64,000 nt of DNA, taken from the NCBI RefSeq assembly GCF_003583765.1, contig NZ_QXQA01000012.1, positions 62,001 to 126,000 on the forward strand, given 5' to 3'. The translations under genes and the position numbers were made by a program. Source of the DNA: Paenibacillus nanensis (GTDB lineage: Bacteria > Bacillota > Bacilli > Paenibacillales > Paenibacillaceae). Position 1 is the stretch's first letter; each line of letters starts with the position of its first letter. Below are positions 17,372-24,812 of this stretch, in pieces. The notes beneath the pieces are model-generated. The model did not search any database. It was not told the origin of the DNA and saw only the letters and a list, made by a program, of their open reading frames with translations.

Positions 17372-18337
17372 ATGACGGGTCAAGAAGGGCGGGGCGAAGA
17401 TTGGTTTACCCCGGGAATGACGATTAGAGAGGCGCGAGACCGCGCGGCCGCCTGGCTGGATGCGCAGGGGGTCGAGGATGGCCGCAGCCAGGCGGAGCGC
17501 CTGCTCATGCATGTGCTGGGGCTTGAACGGGCGGCACTGCTGCTGGCCTGGCACGACCCCTTCCCCGCCGAGAAGGGGGAGGCCTGGACGGCGCTGGTGC
17601 GCCGCAGAGGGGCCGGCGAGCCGCTCCAGTACCTGATCGGCGAGGAGTGGTTCTACGGGCGTCCGTTCACGGTGACGCCCGCCGTGCTGATTCCGCGCCC
17701 CGAGACGGAGCTGCTCGTGGAAGCGGTGCTGGAAGCCGCCGACCGGCTGTGGCCTTCGGCGGCGGCTGACGCGAGCGCTGCGGCGCCGACGGTCGTCGAC
17801 GTCGGCACCGGCAGCGGAGCCATCGCCGTGACGCTCGCCGCGCAGCGTCACGCTTGGCGCGTGTGCGCGTCCGACCTGTCGCCGGACGCGCTTGAAGTCG
17901 CCCGCGCGAACGCGGCCCGCCACGGCGTAGCGGGCCGACTCGCGTTCGCGCAGGGCGACCTGCTCGCGCCCTTCATCGCTACAGGGCGCGGCGGCGCGGC
18001 CGTCGATGGCGCGGAGGCGCGCGTCGACGTGCTCGTGAGCAATCCGCCGTACATTCCGTCGGCGGATATGCCGGGCCTCCAGCGCGAGGTGCGGGATTAT
18101 GAGCCGCACCTCGCGCTGGAGGGCGGGGCGGACGGCATGGAGCCGTACCGCCGCATGCTGGAGCAGCTGCCGCTGCTCCCGGCCATGCCGCGCATCGTCG
18201 CCTTCGAGCTCGGCATGGGCCAGCCCCGCATCGTCGCCGAGCGGATGCGCGAGCTCGGCGCGTGGGACGAGATCCGCATCATCACCGACTACGGCGGGAT
18301 CGAGCGGCATATTATCGCGGTGCGGACGAAGGAGTAA
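17372..18337 (+). CDS. prmC: release factor glutamine methyltransferase
   Basis: This is the SAM-dependent methyltransferase that modifies the glutamine of the GGQ motif of release factors. The N-terminal helical domain (residues 15-100) is followed by the Rossmann domain with the SAM loop VVDVGTGSGAIAVTLA at 141-156 and the catalytic NPPY at 224-227 (VSNPPYIPS). At 321 residues it is slightly longer than usual. Local GC and Ala/Arg content are high, for example in the ADASAAAP and GRGGAAVDGAEARVD inserts. ATG 17372 has AGGAGGAG just upstream; the earlier in-frame ATG at 17333 lacks one. Confidence 0.95.
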   Translation: MTGQEGRGEDWFTPGMTIREARDRAAAWLDAQGVEDGRSQAERLLMHVLGLERAALLLAWHDPFPAEKGEAWTALVRRRGAGEPLQYLIGEEWFYGRPFTVTPAVLIPRPETELLVEAVLEAADRLWPSAAADASAAAPTVVDVGTGSGAIAVTLAAQRHAWRVCASDLSPDALEVARANAARHGVAGRLAFAQGDLLAPFIATGRGGAAVDGAEARVDVLVSNPPYIPSADMPGLQREVRDYEPHLALEGGADGMEPYRRMLEQLPLLPAMPRIVAFELGMGQPRIVAERMRELGAWDEIRIITDYGGIERHIIAVRTKE

Positions 18338-18374
18338 GCGGCGGCATCGTTAAGGGCTAAGATATGGAATGAAA

Positions 18375-18418
18375 AGCAGCAGCCTCCCGTCATGTATGGC
18401 ACAAGGGAGGCTGCTGCT
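18375..18418. terminator. 14-bp hairpin after prmC, possibly bidirectional terminator
   Basis: AGCAGCAGCCTCCC (18375-18388) pairs perfectly with GGGAGGCTGCTGCT (18405-18418) around a 16-nt loop. On the minus strand it is followed by TTTTC, which would end the AhpD-like gene. On the plus strand there is no T-run. Its 3' arm carries GGGAGG 8 nt before an ATG. Confidence 0.6.
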
Positions 18419-18562
18419 ATGTCTATCTTCGTTATTTTGCTCGGAATTGGATGTATCGCTGCCGGTTATGATCAATACAAGAGGCCGGAATCGTCCTGGG
18501 AACCTCGCCGGATTACTCCGGCATCATGCCCGTCGCGATCGCGATACGGTTCCAGCCGTTGA
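18419..18562 (+). CDS. possible 47-residue peptide with a membrane-like N-terminus
   Basis: An ATG at 18419 has GGGAGG 8 nt upstream and opens a 47-codon frame starting MSIFVILLGIGCIAAGYDQY, a single hydrophobic segment followed by a charged tail. The ribosome site lies in the 3' arm of a perfect 14-bp hairpin, so translation would be blocked while the hairpin is folded. The frame runs 50 bp into the 3' end of the convergent AhpD-like gene, and its tail looks random. Only the first 20-25 residues look protein-like. A tentative call. Confidence 0.3.
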   Translation: MSIFVILLGIGCIAAGYDQYKRPESSWEPRRITPASCPSRSRYGSSR

Positions 18563-18950
18563 TCGTCACGATGGCCATAATCAGCTCGCTTAGCTGTTTG
18601 TTGTCGAAGTGGCGGGCGGCTTCATCGTAGACGCTGTCCGGCACATGGCTGCCCGCGATGAGCGTAACCGATTCCGTGAGGGCGAGCGCAGCTCGTTCCC
18701 TCTCCGAGAAATACGGCGTTTCCCTCCAAGCGTTGAGCGCATAGATGCGCTGCTCCGTTTCGCCCGCCTTTCTGGCGTCGACCGTATGCATATTGATGCA
18801 GAAAGCGCAGCCGTTGATTTGCGAAGCGCGTATTTTCACAAGCTCAATCAAGCTATGCTCCAGGCTGGACGAACGCACAAATTTCTCCAAGCCCGACATA
18901 GCTTCATAACCGCCGGGGAGTTCATTGAACAGCGACATTCTTGTTTTCAT
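18513..18950 (-). CDS. carboxymuconolactone decarboxylase/AhpD-like protein (ECF41 partner)
   Basis: This is a 145-residue member of the CMD/AhpD family. The active-site motif INGCAFCINMH has the CxxC pair at residues 48 and 51 and the following histidine at 55, the arrangement of AhpD-like alkylhydroperoxidases. The rest (ERERAALALTESVTLIAG) is typical. It lies 56 bp downstream of an ECF sigma factor with a SnoaL-like tail; ECF41 sigma genes are known to sit next to such carboxymuconolactone decarboxylases, oxidoreductases or epimerases (COE genes), usually their main target. The natural substrate is not known. Confidence 0.88.
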   Translation of the reverse strand: MKTRMSLFNELPGGYEAMSGLEKFVRSSSLEHSLIELVKIRASQINGCAFCINMHTVDARKAGETEQRIYALNAWRETPYFSERERAALALTESVTLIAGSHVPDSVYDEAARHFDNKQLSELIMAIVTINGWNRIAIATGMMPE

Positions 18951-19006
18951 TCTCCATCACTCCTTGTCATCATCGCGCCGGAAGCCCTTGCGGCTTCGGC
19001 TCTCTT

Positions 19007-19915
19007 CTATGACAAGATAGCGTCCGCGTTTGTGACAGAGGTGAGCTTGTCGGGGTTCATCATGAGATAAATTTCTTCGATTTTTTCGCCCGCGCTGTCC
19101 CAGCGGAACGTCATAACGCGCGCCGGCTTACCGTCCTGCAGAAGGAGGAAGCCGGACTGTCCGTTAACGTAAGCGGGAATATAACCGCGCGCCGTGAGGC
19201 CTTTGCGCGAGAGCCCGGCGAAAAACGCGCCGATACGGTCTCGGCCTTTAATCGGGAAGATAGCCGCGCGCACCTTGCCGCCGCCGTCGGATACCATAAC
19301 GGCGTCTTCCGTCAGCAGACCGATAAGCGACTCCGTATTTCCCATCTCCACCGCGTCGATAAACGCCTTCGCCAATTGATCCGCCCGTTCGCTTCGGAAC
19401 GGGGGCACTTCGGCGGAGGCGCCGAGCTTTTCTTTGGCCCGGCTTAATATTTTGCGGCAGTTTGCTTCGGATTTCCCTACGATGTCGGCAATCTCATGGT
19501 AGTCGAACGCAAAGGTTTCGCGAAGCAAAAACACCGCCCTCTCTATACCGCTGAGCCGCTCCAGCACAACCAGCATCGCATAGGTGACGCTTTCGTTCCG
19601 TTCCGAATACGCCAAGGGATCGACCGGCGTGCCGCTCCCGCCGTACGTAACGTCCGGCTCCGGCAGCCAGTTGCCGACATACGTCTCCCTCCGTTTGCGG
19701 GCGGAGTTCAAAAGGTTCAAGCAGCGGTTGGTCGCCATGCGGACGAGAAACGCCTTCTCGTTCTGGATCGCATTTTGGTCAAGCTGATAATAGTCGAGGA
19801 AAATATCTTGAACGATGTCCTCCGCATCGCTCATCGAACCGAGCATTTGATAGGCTAGATTCGTAAGCAGCGGGCGGTACCTTTCGTAAGGCGATGCAGC
19901 GGTCATAAGCGCCAA
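19007..19915 (-). CDS. ECF41-type RNA polymerase sigma factor with C-terminal SnoaL-like domain
   Basis: This is a 302-residue extracytoplasmic-function sigma factor. Region 2 is YRPLLTNLAYQMLGSMSDAEDIVQDIFLDYY (seen in parts, residues 12-43) and region 4 is VFLLRETFAFDYHEIADIVGKSEANCRKILSRAKEKL near 125-165. A SnoaL-like domain of about 120 residues follows (RADQLAKAFIDAVEMGN onward). This layout plus the adjacent COE gene defines the ECF41 group, in which the C-terminal extension, not an anti-sigma factor, controls activity. No anti-sigma gene is nearby, in agreement. It is transcribed divergently from spoIIR. Confidence 0.9.
   Translation of the reverse strand: MALMTAASPYERYRPLLTNLAYQMLGSMSDAEDIVQDIFLDYYQLDQNAIQNEKAFLVRMATNRCLNLLNSARKRRETYVGNWLPEPDVTYGGSGTPVDPLAYSERNESVTYAMLVVLERLSGIERAVFLLRETFAFDYHEIADIVGKSEANCRKILSRAKEKLGASAEVPPFRSERADQLAKAFIDAVEMGNTESLIGLLTEDAVMVSDGGGKVRAAIFPIKGRDRIGAFFAGLSRKGLTARGYIPAYVNGQSGFLLLQDGKPARVMTFRWDSAGEKIEEIYLMMNPDKLTSVTNADAILS
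19011..19037 (-). promoter_or_regulatory. candidate ECF41 promoter of the AhpD-like gene
   Basis: On the minus strand TGTCACA (19037-19031) is followed after 16 nt by TGTC (19014-19011). The published ECF41 signature, from memory, is TGTCACA with CGTC at about that distance, so this is one mismatch off in the -10. It overlaps the 3' end of the sigma gene and lies about 60 bp before the AhpD-like gene. Confidence 0.55.
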
Positions 19916-19959
19916 GCCTCCTTCATTCGCGCGCCAACTCTATTTTTTAAAATTGATAG

Positions 19960-19989
19960 GTTTATAGAGCGGACAGTCCGGACATAATG
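19960..19989 (+). promoter_or_regulatory. sigma-F-type promoter of spoIIR
   Basis: GTTTA (19960-19964), then 15 nt, then GGACATAATG (19980-19989). The second element matches the sigma-F -10 consensus GGNNANAHT fully, and the first is one base off the GYATA -35. spoIIR is a known sigma-F target in B. subtilis, and the site lies 65 bp before the start codon. Confidence 0.7.
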
Positions 19990-20053
19990 ACGGATAGAGA
20001 CGTTCCGGAACGCAAGCAGACGCACCGGCGGGTGCGCGAGAGGAGCTTGTGTC

Positions 20054-20776
20054 ATGTCCCGTACTTATTCCCTTTCATCCCATTATTCCGCTAGGCCGTA
20101 TCGATTCCCTTACCGTAAATCCTATGGTTTTATTATAATGGCAATTATGGTTCTGATCATGAGCTGGGAAGCTCAAAAAATGGATGCTGCCGTCGTGCAG
20201 GGCGGCATTCCGGAAGAAGCGATCCGCCTGCGCATTCTGGCCAACTCGGACAGTCCGTCCGATCAGCTGGTGAAGCGTATTGTCCGCGATGAAATCGTAA
20301 AGGCGATGAACAGCTGGGCGGCCGGTCAGCAAACGATCGAGCAGGCTCGCGAAACGATCCGCACCAAGCTGCCGGAGCTGCAAGGCATTGTGGCGGATGT
20401 GCTGGCGAGCAGAGGCTTCTCGTATGACTCAACGGCTGAGCTCGGCATGGTGGAGTTCCCGACCAAAATGTACGGCAGCAAGGTGTATCCGGCCGGCGAA
20501 TACGAAGCGCTGCTCATTACGATCGGCGAAGGCAAAGGGCAAAACTGGTGGTGCGTGCTGTTCCCTCCGCTTTGTTTCGTCGACGCGGCGACAGGCGAGG
20601 CTTCGGCGGCGTCGGCAGACGCGGAAGTCGCTGCGGCAGCTGCCGGCGATGACGCCGCCGTTCAGAAGGCATCTGCGGACAGCGCAGACGCAGGAGCGGG
20701 CGAAGCGCCGAAAGCGAAATTTTTCCTTTGGGAGCTGCTGCAATCGCTTATCGATTGGATCAAATCCTTGTTCTAG
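20054..20776 (+). CDS. spoIIR: stage II sporulation protein R
   Basis: SpoIIR is made in the forespore under sigma-F and secreted into the intermembrane space, where it triggers SpoIIGA to process pro-sigma-E in the mother cell. A signal/anchor helix lies at about residues 25-40 (YGFIIMAIMVLIMSWEAQ). The conserved domain follows: IPEEAIRLRILANSDSPSDQ, the ALLITIGEGKGQNWWCVLFP segment and PLCFVDAATGE. The protein is 240 residues long, with an Ala/Asp-rich insertion at about 180-220 before the terminal WELLQSLIDWIKSLF. The gene stands, as in Bacillus, between prmC and ywlC, though two unrelated minus-strand genes are inserted on its left here and one on its right. Confidence 0.95.
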   Translation: MSRTYSLSSHYSARPYRFPYRKSYGFIIMAIMVLIMSWEAQKMDAAVVQGGIPEEAIRLRILANSDSPSDQLVKRIVRDEIVKAMNSWAAGQQTIEQARETIRTKLPELQGIVADVLASRGFSYDSTAELGMVEFPTKMYGSKVYPAGEYEALLITIGEGKGQNWWCVLFPPLCFVDAATGEASAASADAEVAAAAAGDDAAVQKASADSADAGAGEAPKAKFFLWELLQSLIDWIKSLF

Positions 20777-20794
20777 ACGTTATAAACGCGAACA

Positions 20795-20835
20795 CCGCAC
20801 CTTCTGGGTTAGAAGAAGGTGCGGTTTATTTTTGT
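20795..20835. terminator. bidirectional terminator between spoIIR and the flavin reductase gene
   Basis: CCGCACCTTCT (20795-20805) pairs with AGAAGGTGCGG (20814-20824) around an 8-nt loop, followed by TTTATTTTTG. It lies between convergent genes. Confidence 0.85.
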
Positions 20836-20853
20836 TGGTGCGGGGATATTGGT

Positions 20854-21507
20854 TTATAGGGCGCCTTTTACTGCTTGACCAGCCAGGAGCGCCGCGGCCG
20901 TATCTGCTTCTTCGAATGCTTTTGCCAATACGTTTTCTCTGCCCAAGACATAATTCCCCTGCGCGCGAATGATCTGATAGTCGATTCCCATGAAGTTGAA
21001 CATCGATTTTAAATATTTGTGGGAGTACTCGACCTCCGAATACCAATCCTGGTTCGTATAAATGCCGTCGCTCGCTTGAATGACGAGAACGCTCCTGCCG
21101 TCGTTCAGCAAACCGACCGAGCCGTTTTCCGTGTAAGCGAATGTTTCTTTGGCGATCAAAATATTATCGATGTAATCTTTGAGCTTGGATGGCACATTAA
21201 AGTTATGAAGAGGCATGGCGATCACGTACCTCTTGGCGCTTTTGAACTGCCGGAGGATTTCCGACATGCGCGAGGAAAGCCGCTGCTCCTCCTCATTCAA
21301 GGGCATATTGCTCCTCGTTTTTTCTTGTATGCGCAAGAAGACTTGATCGATGTAAGGGATGGGTTCCCGGTACAATTGGATGTGCTCGATCGGTCCTTCC
21401 GGATTGCATGTTTTATAGGTCTCCAGAAAGCGGCGAAGCACGGACAAGCTTACGGAGGAATCGTCATCCACTTTCGGGTGAGCGTTGATTACGAGCAGTT
21501 TATCCAT
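20854..21507 (-). CDS. FMN-dependent NADH azoreductase / flavodoxin-like quinone reductase
   Basis: This is a 217-residue flavodoxin-fold oxidoreductase of the AzoR/NQO1-like group. The FMN phosphate loop is VINAHPKVDDDSSVSLSV near residue 6, the flavin-contact segment VIAMPLHNFNVPSKLKDYID near 95-114 is the clearest hallmark, and SVLVIQASDGIY follows. Such enzymes reduce quinones and azo dyes with NADH and give protection from electrophilic quinone stress; the true substrate here is not known. It is convergent with spoIIR and shares a terminator with it. Confidence 0.87.
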   Translation of the reverse strand: MDKLLVINAHPKVDDDSSVSLSVLRRFLETYKTCNPEGPIEHIQLYREPIPYIDQVFLRIQEKTRSNMPLNEEEQRLSSRMSEILRQFKSAKRYVIAMPLHNFNVPSKLKDYIDNILIAKETFAYTENGSVGLLNDGRSVLVIQASDGIYTNQDWYSEVEYSHKYLKSMFNFMGIDYQIIRAQGNYVLGRENVLAKAFEEADTAAALLAGQAVKGAL

Positions 21508-21715
21508 TATCGTTCTCTCCTTCTCTATATAGCTTTAAGTTTGCGTCATAGTATAGACAAATTAGCGGGGGATCTTGTGACAAGAGCAAAAGGAGTCTTT
21601 TTGTATGCGGCGAATCGCCTTGCGGCTTTTCCCGGACCCGTTCGATCTGGAAGCGAATGTGCTATAATAGCGGAGAAGTGGACATTATAGGCAAAAGCAA
21701 GGATTGAATAACATT

Positions 21716-22783
21716 ATGATCGATACAAAATTATGGATGTTAGATGATCCGGAGTCCGCATCCGCGGATCCGGTCGGCGAAGCGGCGGAGATGCTCCGAA
21801 GCGGCGGGCTCGTCGCGTTTCCGACGGAGACGGTGTACGGGCTCGGCGCGGACGCGCGCAGCAGCGAGGCGGTCGCCGGTATTTTTAAAGCGAAGGGCCG
21901 GCCGTCGGATAATCCGCTGATTGTGCATATCGCAAGCGTCAGCCAGCTGGACGGGCTTGTGCTTCCTTACCCGAAGCTGGCCGAGGAGCTGATGGAGCGG
22001 TTCTGGCCGGGTCCGCTGACGCTGGTGCTGCCGGTCGTCCCCGATGCGCTGTCGCCGCTCGTGACAGCCGGTCTGCCGACGGTTGGCGTGCGGATGCCGG
22101 ACCACCAAGTTGCGCTAGAGCTGCTGTCGCGCGCGGGTTGCCCTGTAGCGGCGCCAAGCGCGAACAAGTCCGGCAGGCCAAGCCCTACGCTGGCAAGCCA
22201 TGTGGTCGAGGACCTGCGCGGCTTCATCGATGGCGTTCTCGATGGCGGAGCAACCGGCGTTGGGCTCGAATCGACCGTCATCGAGCTGGAGGATGAGCAT
22301 ACGATCCGTATTTTGCGCCCGGGCGGCGTGACGGAGGAAGCCTTCAGACAAGCCTGTCCCGACATCGGAGTCATTGGCGCCGGGGAGCAAGAGGACGCGG
22401 CTCTGCAGCCTCGTTCGCCGGGGATGAAATATACCCACTACGCTCCGAAGGGGGAGCTGACGGTCGTTCAGGGCGAGCCGGGCGACATTCCGGCTTATGT
22501 GAATCCGCTGGCGGAAGCCGCGAAGCTGCGCGGCGAGCTGACGGGCGTATTGGCGTTCAGCGAGAGGGTTCACGCCTACAACGCGGATTTGGTGCTGGAC
22601 CTTGGAAGCGAAAGCAAGCTTGATGAAGCGGCGCGCCGGCTCTATGCGCTGCTTCGAAGGTTCGACGACGCCGGTATCAACCGGATCTGGTCCGAGGCTT
22701 GTTCGGACGAGGGGCTTGGCGGGGCGTTAATGAACCGCATGCAAAAGGCGGCCGGCGGAAGAGTGATTCGAATAGACAAGTAG
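21716..22783 (+). CDS. ywlC: threonylcarbamoyl-AMP synthase (Sua5/YwlC type)
   Basis: This enzyme makes threonylcarbamoyl-adenylate from threonine, bicarbonate and ATP, the first step of t6A37 modification of tRNAs that read ANN codons. The catalytic YrdC/TsaC domain occupies residues about 10-200 (LVAFPTETVYGLGADA, FKAKGRPSDNPLIVHI, PVAAPSANKSGRPSPT). A Sua5 C-terminal domain follows after the linker SPGMKYTHYAPKG, making the long, 355-residue form. ATG 21716 fits the family's start, with AAGGA about 13 nt away, a rather long spacing; an upstream TTG at 21704 is too close to that site. It is in the conserved spoIIR-ywlC-mntP-ywlE order. Confidence 0.94.
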   Translation: MIDTKLWMLDDPESASADPVGEAAEMLRSGGLVAFPTETVYGLGADARSSEAVAGIFKAKGRPSDNPLIVHIASVSQLDGLVLPYPKLAEELMERFWPGPLTLVLPVVPDALSPLVTAGLPTVGVRMPDHQVALELLSRAGCPVAAPSANKSGRPSPTLASHVVEDLRGFIDGVLDGGATGVGLESTVIELEDEHTIRILRPGGVTEEAFRQACPDIGVIGAGEQEDAALQPRSPGMKYTHYAPKGELTVVQGEPGDIPAYVNPLAEAAKLRGELTGVLAFSERVHAYNADLVLDLGSESKLDEAARRLYALLRRFDDAGINRIWSEACSDEGLGGALMNRMQKAAGGRVIRIDK

Positions 22784-22848
22784 TATGTTTGTCCCCATGC
22801 CCGCATATGTTGATTAGAGATTGCAGGCGGACATGGAGGGTTCTATTG

Positions 22849-23406
22849 ATGGATGCTAGTGCTTATGCGGGACAATTTTTGACGCTGCTCATTATTGCGA
22901 TGGCGCTTGGATTCGACGCGTTCTCGCTAGGTCTGGGTATCGGGCTTAAGGGGATCAGGCTGCTCGATATATTGAAGCTCGGCATCATCATTGCCTTGTT
23001 TCATATGATCATGCCGGTAGGCGGCATTTTGACGGGTCAGCTGGTCAGCGGTCTTCTTGGGAATGTGGCGACGATCGCGGCCGGCGTTCTGCTCATGCTG
23101 CTGGGCGGACATATGATCTACAGCTCGGTCCGCGGGGAGGACGTTCAATCCTTTAACCATCGTTCGCCGATAGGGCTGCTGGTGCTGGCCATGAGCGTCA
23201 GTGTGGATGCCTTTTCGGTTGGCGTTACGCTCGGCATGTTCTCCGCGGATATGTGGCTGACGATTCTGCTGTTCGGCTTGTTCGGGGGACTCATGTCGAT
23301 GCTCGGTCTGCTGCTGGGAAGAAAGGTAAGCGGCAAGCTCGGGGAATATGGCGAAGCGTGCGGGGGCGCGATTTTGCTGGTGTTCGGTTTGCTTTTTATT
23401 ATCTAG
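22849..23406 (+). CDS. mntP: manganese efflux pump MntP
   Basis: This is a six-helix membrane protein of 185 residues that exports Mn(II). It is built of two repeats, each starting with the metal-binding pattern: ALGFDAFSLGLGIGLKG in the first and AMSVSVDAFSVGVTLGMF in the second, both with conserved Asp and Ser. ATG 22849 has GGAGGG 8 nt upstream; longer in-frame starts reaching 22699 lie inside ywlC and are discounted. Only 65 bp separate it from ywlC, and no yybP-ykoY manganese riboswitch is visible there. Confidence 0.93.
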   Translation: MDASAYAGQFLTLLIIAMALGFDAFSLGLGIGLKGIRLLDILKLGIIIALFHMIMPVGGILTGQLVSGLLGNVATIAAGVLLMLLGGHMIYSSVRGEDVQSFNHRSPIGLLVLAMSVSVDAFSVGVTLGMFSADMWLTILLFGLFGGLMSMLGLLLGRKVSGKLGEYGEACGGAILLVFGLLFII

Positions 23407-23448
23407 GTCCACCCGGAAAAACGTAAACGATCGAAAGGAGCTGGCCTC

Positions 23449-24030
23449 ATGAAGCGAATCTTATTCATCTGTACAGGGAATACTTGCCGCTCGCCTATGG
23501 CGGAGGCGATTCTGCACCGGTTGGCGCATCAAAGACGAATGACGATTGCCGTCAGGTCGGCGGGCGTGTCGACCGTGGACGGCTTGCCGGTATCCTCGAA
23601 CGCGCTGAATGCGCTCCGGGAACGCGGAATCGAGCATAAAGGCTCTTCAAAAGCGCTGACGGCGGAAGCCGTCGAATGGGCGGATCTTATTTTGACCATG
23701 ACAGCCGCGCATAAGCGGGACCTGCTGCATTACTTCCCGGAGGCTGTAGATAAAACCTTTACGCTAAAGGAATTCGCCTACCAGGACGAAACGCTGTTGG
23801 GCGATATTTTGGAGCTGGAGGGCTTATACACGGAGATGCAGATGAAAAGCGCGCTCGGGCAGCAGCTTACGGCGGAGGAGAGGCAGCGGCTGCTGGAGCT
23901 GGAGAAGAAAATTCCGAGCTTCGATATCGCGGACCCATTCGGCGGCTCTCAGTCCGTCTATAACAGCTGCTCGGCGGAGATCGAGGAAGCGCTGCATAAG
24001 CTGCTGGACAAGCTCGCGAACCGGCGATAA
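23449..24030 (+). CDS. ywlE: low-molecular-weight protein arginine phosphatase with a 45-residue insertion
   Basis: This is the YwlE-type phosphatase that removes phosphate from arginines phosphorylated by McsB. The P loop FICTGNTCRSPMAEAIL carries the nucleophile C8, R14 and T12; the Thr (Ile in tyrosine phosphatases) is the residue that gives arginine specificity in B. subtilis YwlE. The catalytic aspartate motif is DPFGGS. The protein has 193 residues, against about 150 in B. subtilis; the extra 45 or so (around residues 107-152, LLGDILELEGLYTEMQMKSA onward) are charged and helical and lie just before the DPFGGS loop. GAAAGGAGC is the ribosome site. Confidence 0.92.
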   Translation: MKRILFICTGNTCRSPMAEAILHRLAHQRRMTIAVRSAGVSTVDGLPVSSNALNALRERGIEHKGSSKALTAEAVEWADLILTMTAAHKRDLLHYFPEAVDKTFTLKEFAYQDETLLGDILELEGLYTEMQMKSALGQQLTAEERQRLLELEKKIPSFDIADPFGGSQSVYNSCSAEIEEALHKLLDKLANRR

Positions 24031-24057
24031 TCGGTTTGAATCGCGGGCGATTGATGA

Positions 24058-24086
24058 TTGATTTCTTACTCCAATTGAGCTATGAT
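24058..24086 (+). promoter_or_regulatory. promoter of the riboswitch-rpiB-ywlG-glyA unit
   Basis: TTGATT (24058-24063), 17 nt, TATGAT (24081-24086). Transcription would begin near 24093, a dozen bases before the first riboswitch helix. Confidence 0.7.
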
Positions 24087-24104
24087 GAGGGAGACAATAA
24101 CGGT

Positions 24105-24216
24105 TTCCGATGTAACTGGCGACGGAAGTGGGCTAACCACGGTGGAGCATCGGAATATACGGCCGGTCGCCTGGGCAAAGAGCAGCATGCGAATAAGCAT
24201 GTCATGCTCTTTTTTC
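24105..24216 (+). ncRNA. ZTP (pfl) riboswitch with intrinsic terminator
   Basis: The sequence matches the pfl motif that senses ZTP/ZMP, the purine intermediate that builds up when 10-formyl-tetrahydrofolate is short. Helix P1 pairs CCGATG (24107-24112) with CATCGG (24148-24153). The conserved ACTGGCGAC core follows P1's 5' strand, GTGG/CCAC forms the inner helix (24128-24140), and the diagnostic 3' segment CCGGTCGCCTGGGCA lies at 24163-24177. An expression platform follows: AGAGCA(GC)ATGC pairs with GCAT..TGCTCT and ends in a T-run at 24210-24215. ZTP riboswitches usually turn on one-carbon and purine genes, in line with glyA downstream. Confidence 0.9.
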
Positions 24217-24333
24217 GTCTTTTCGGGGAGAAACAGGTATACTAGCTTCATGGGGTTACATCGCTTATTTGCATGTCCATGATGGCTTCGGCCGCAAGGA
24301 TAACGGACTACCAATTTGGGAAGGGTGTTTACA

Positions 24334-24792
24334 TTGAAGATTGCAATTGGCGCCGACCATGGCGGATACCGACTGAAGGATGAGCTTGTTCCGATTATTG
24401 AAGCATTAGGTCATGAAATTGAAGATGTAGGCTGCAGCTGCGAGCAGTCCGTCGACTATCCGGACTACGCGCTGCCGGTGTGCGAGATGGTAACCAGCGG
24501 CAAAGCGGACCGCGGTATCCTGATTTGCGGCACGGGGATCGGCATGTCGATCGCGGCGAACAAGTATCCGGGCATTCGCTGCGCGCTCGTTCATGATATG
24601 TTTTCGGCGAAAGCGACTCGCGAGCATAACGACACCAACGTCCTTGCGATGGGCGAACGCGTAATTGGTCCTGGCGTTGCCGCCGAGATCGTGAAGATAT
24701 GGCTCGAGACGCCTTTCTCGAACGCCGACCGCCATATCGGCCGGGTAAATAAGGTGATGGAGCTCGAGAAACGGTTCACGGTTCATCCTTAA
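24334..24792 (+). CDS. rpiB: ribose-5-phosphate isomerase B
   Basis: This is an RpiB/LacAB-family sugar-phosphate isomerase interconverting ribose 5-phosphate and ribulose 5-phosphate. Features are KIAIGADHGGYRLKDEL at the start, GCSCEQSVDYPDYA, the active-site GILICGTGIGMSIAANK with its Cys, and HNDTNVLAMGER. It is 152 residues long. TTG 24334 is preferred: AAGGGTG lies 7 nt upstream and the protein then begins MKIAIGADHGG like its family. It is the first gene after the ZTP riboswitch, which ties ribose phosphate supply to the purine/one-carbon signal. Confidence 0.93.
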   Translation: MKIAIGADHGGYRLKDELVPIIEALGHEIEDVGCSCEQSVDYPDYALPVCEMVTSGKADRGILICGTGIGMSIAANKYPGIRCALVHDMFSAKATREHNDTNVLAMGERVIGPGVAAEIVKIWLETPFSNADRHIGRVNKVMELEKRFTVHP

Positions 24793-24812
24793 TCTTCGGG
24801 GAGGACTGCGAT

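Noticed and set aside
22783..22849. Manganese (yybP-ykoY) riboswitch before mntP
   Set aside because: The gap is only 65 bp and shows neither the conserved loops nor a terminator.
24036..24282. Short ORFs upstream of rpiB on both strands
   Set aside because: They lie across the ZTP riboswitch and its terminator; the RNA motif explains the sequence.
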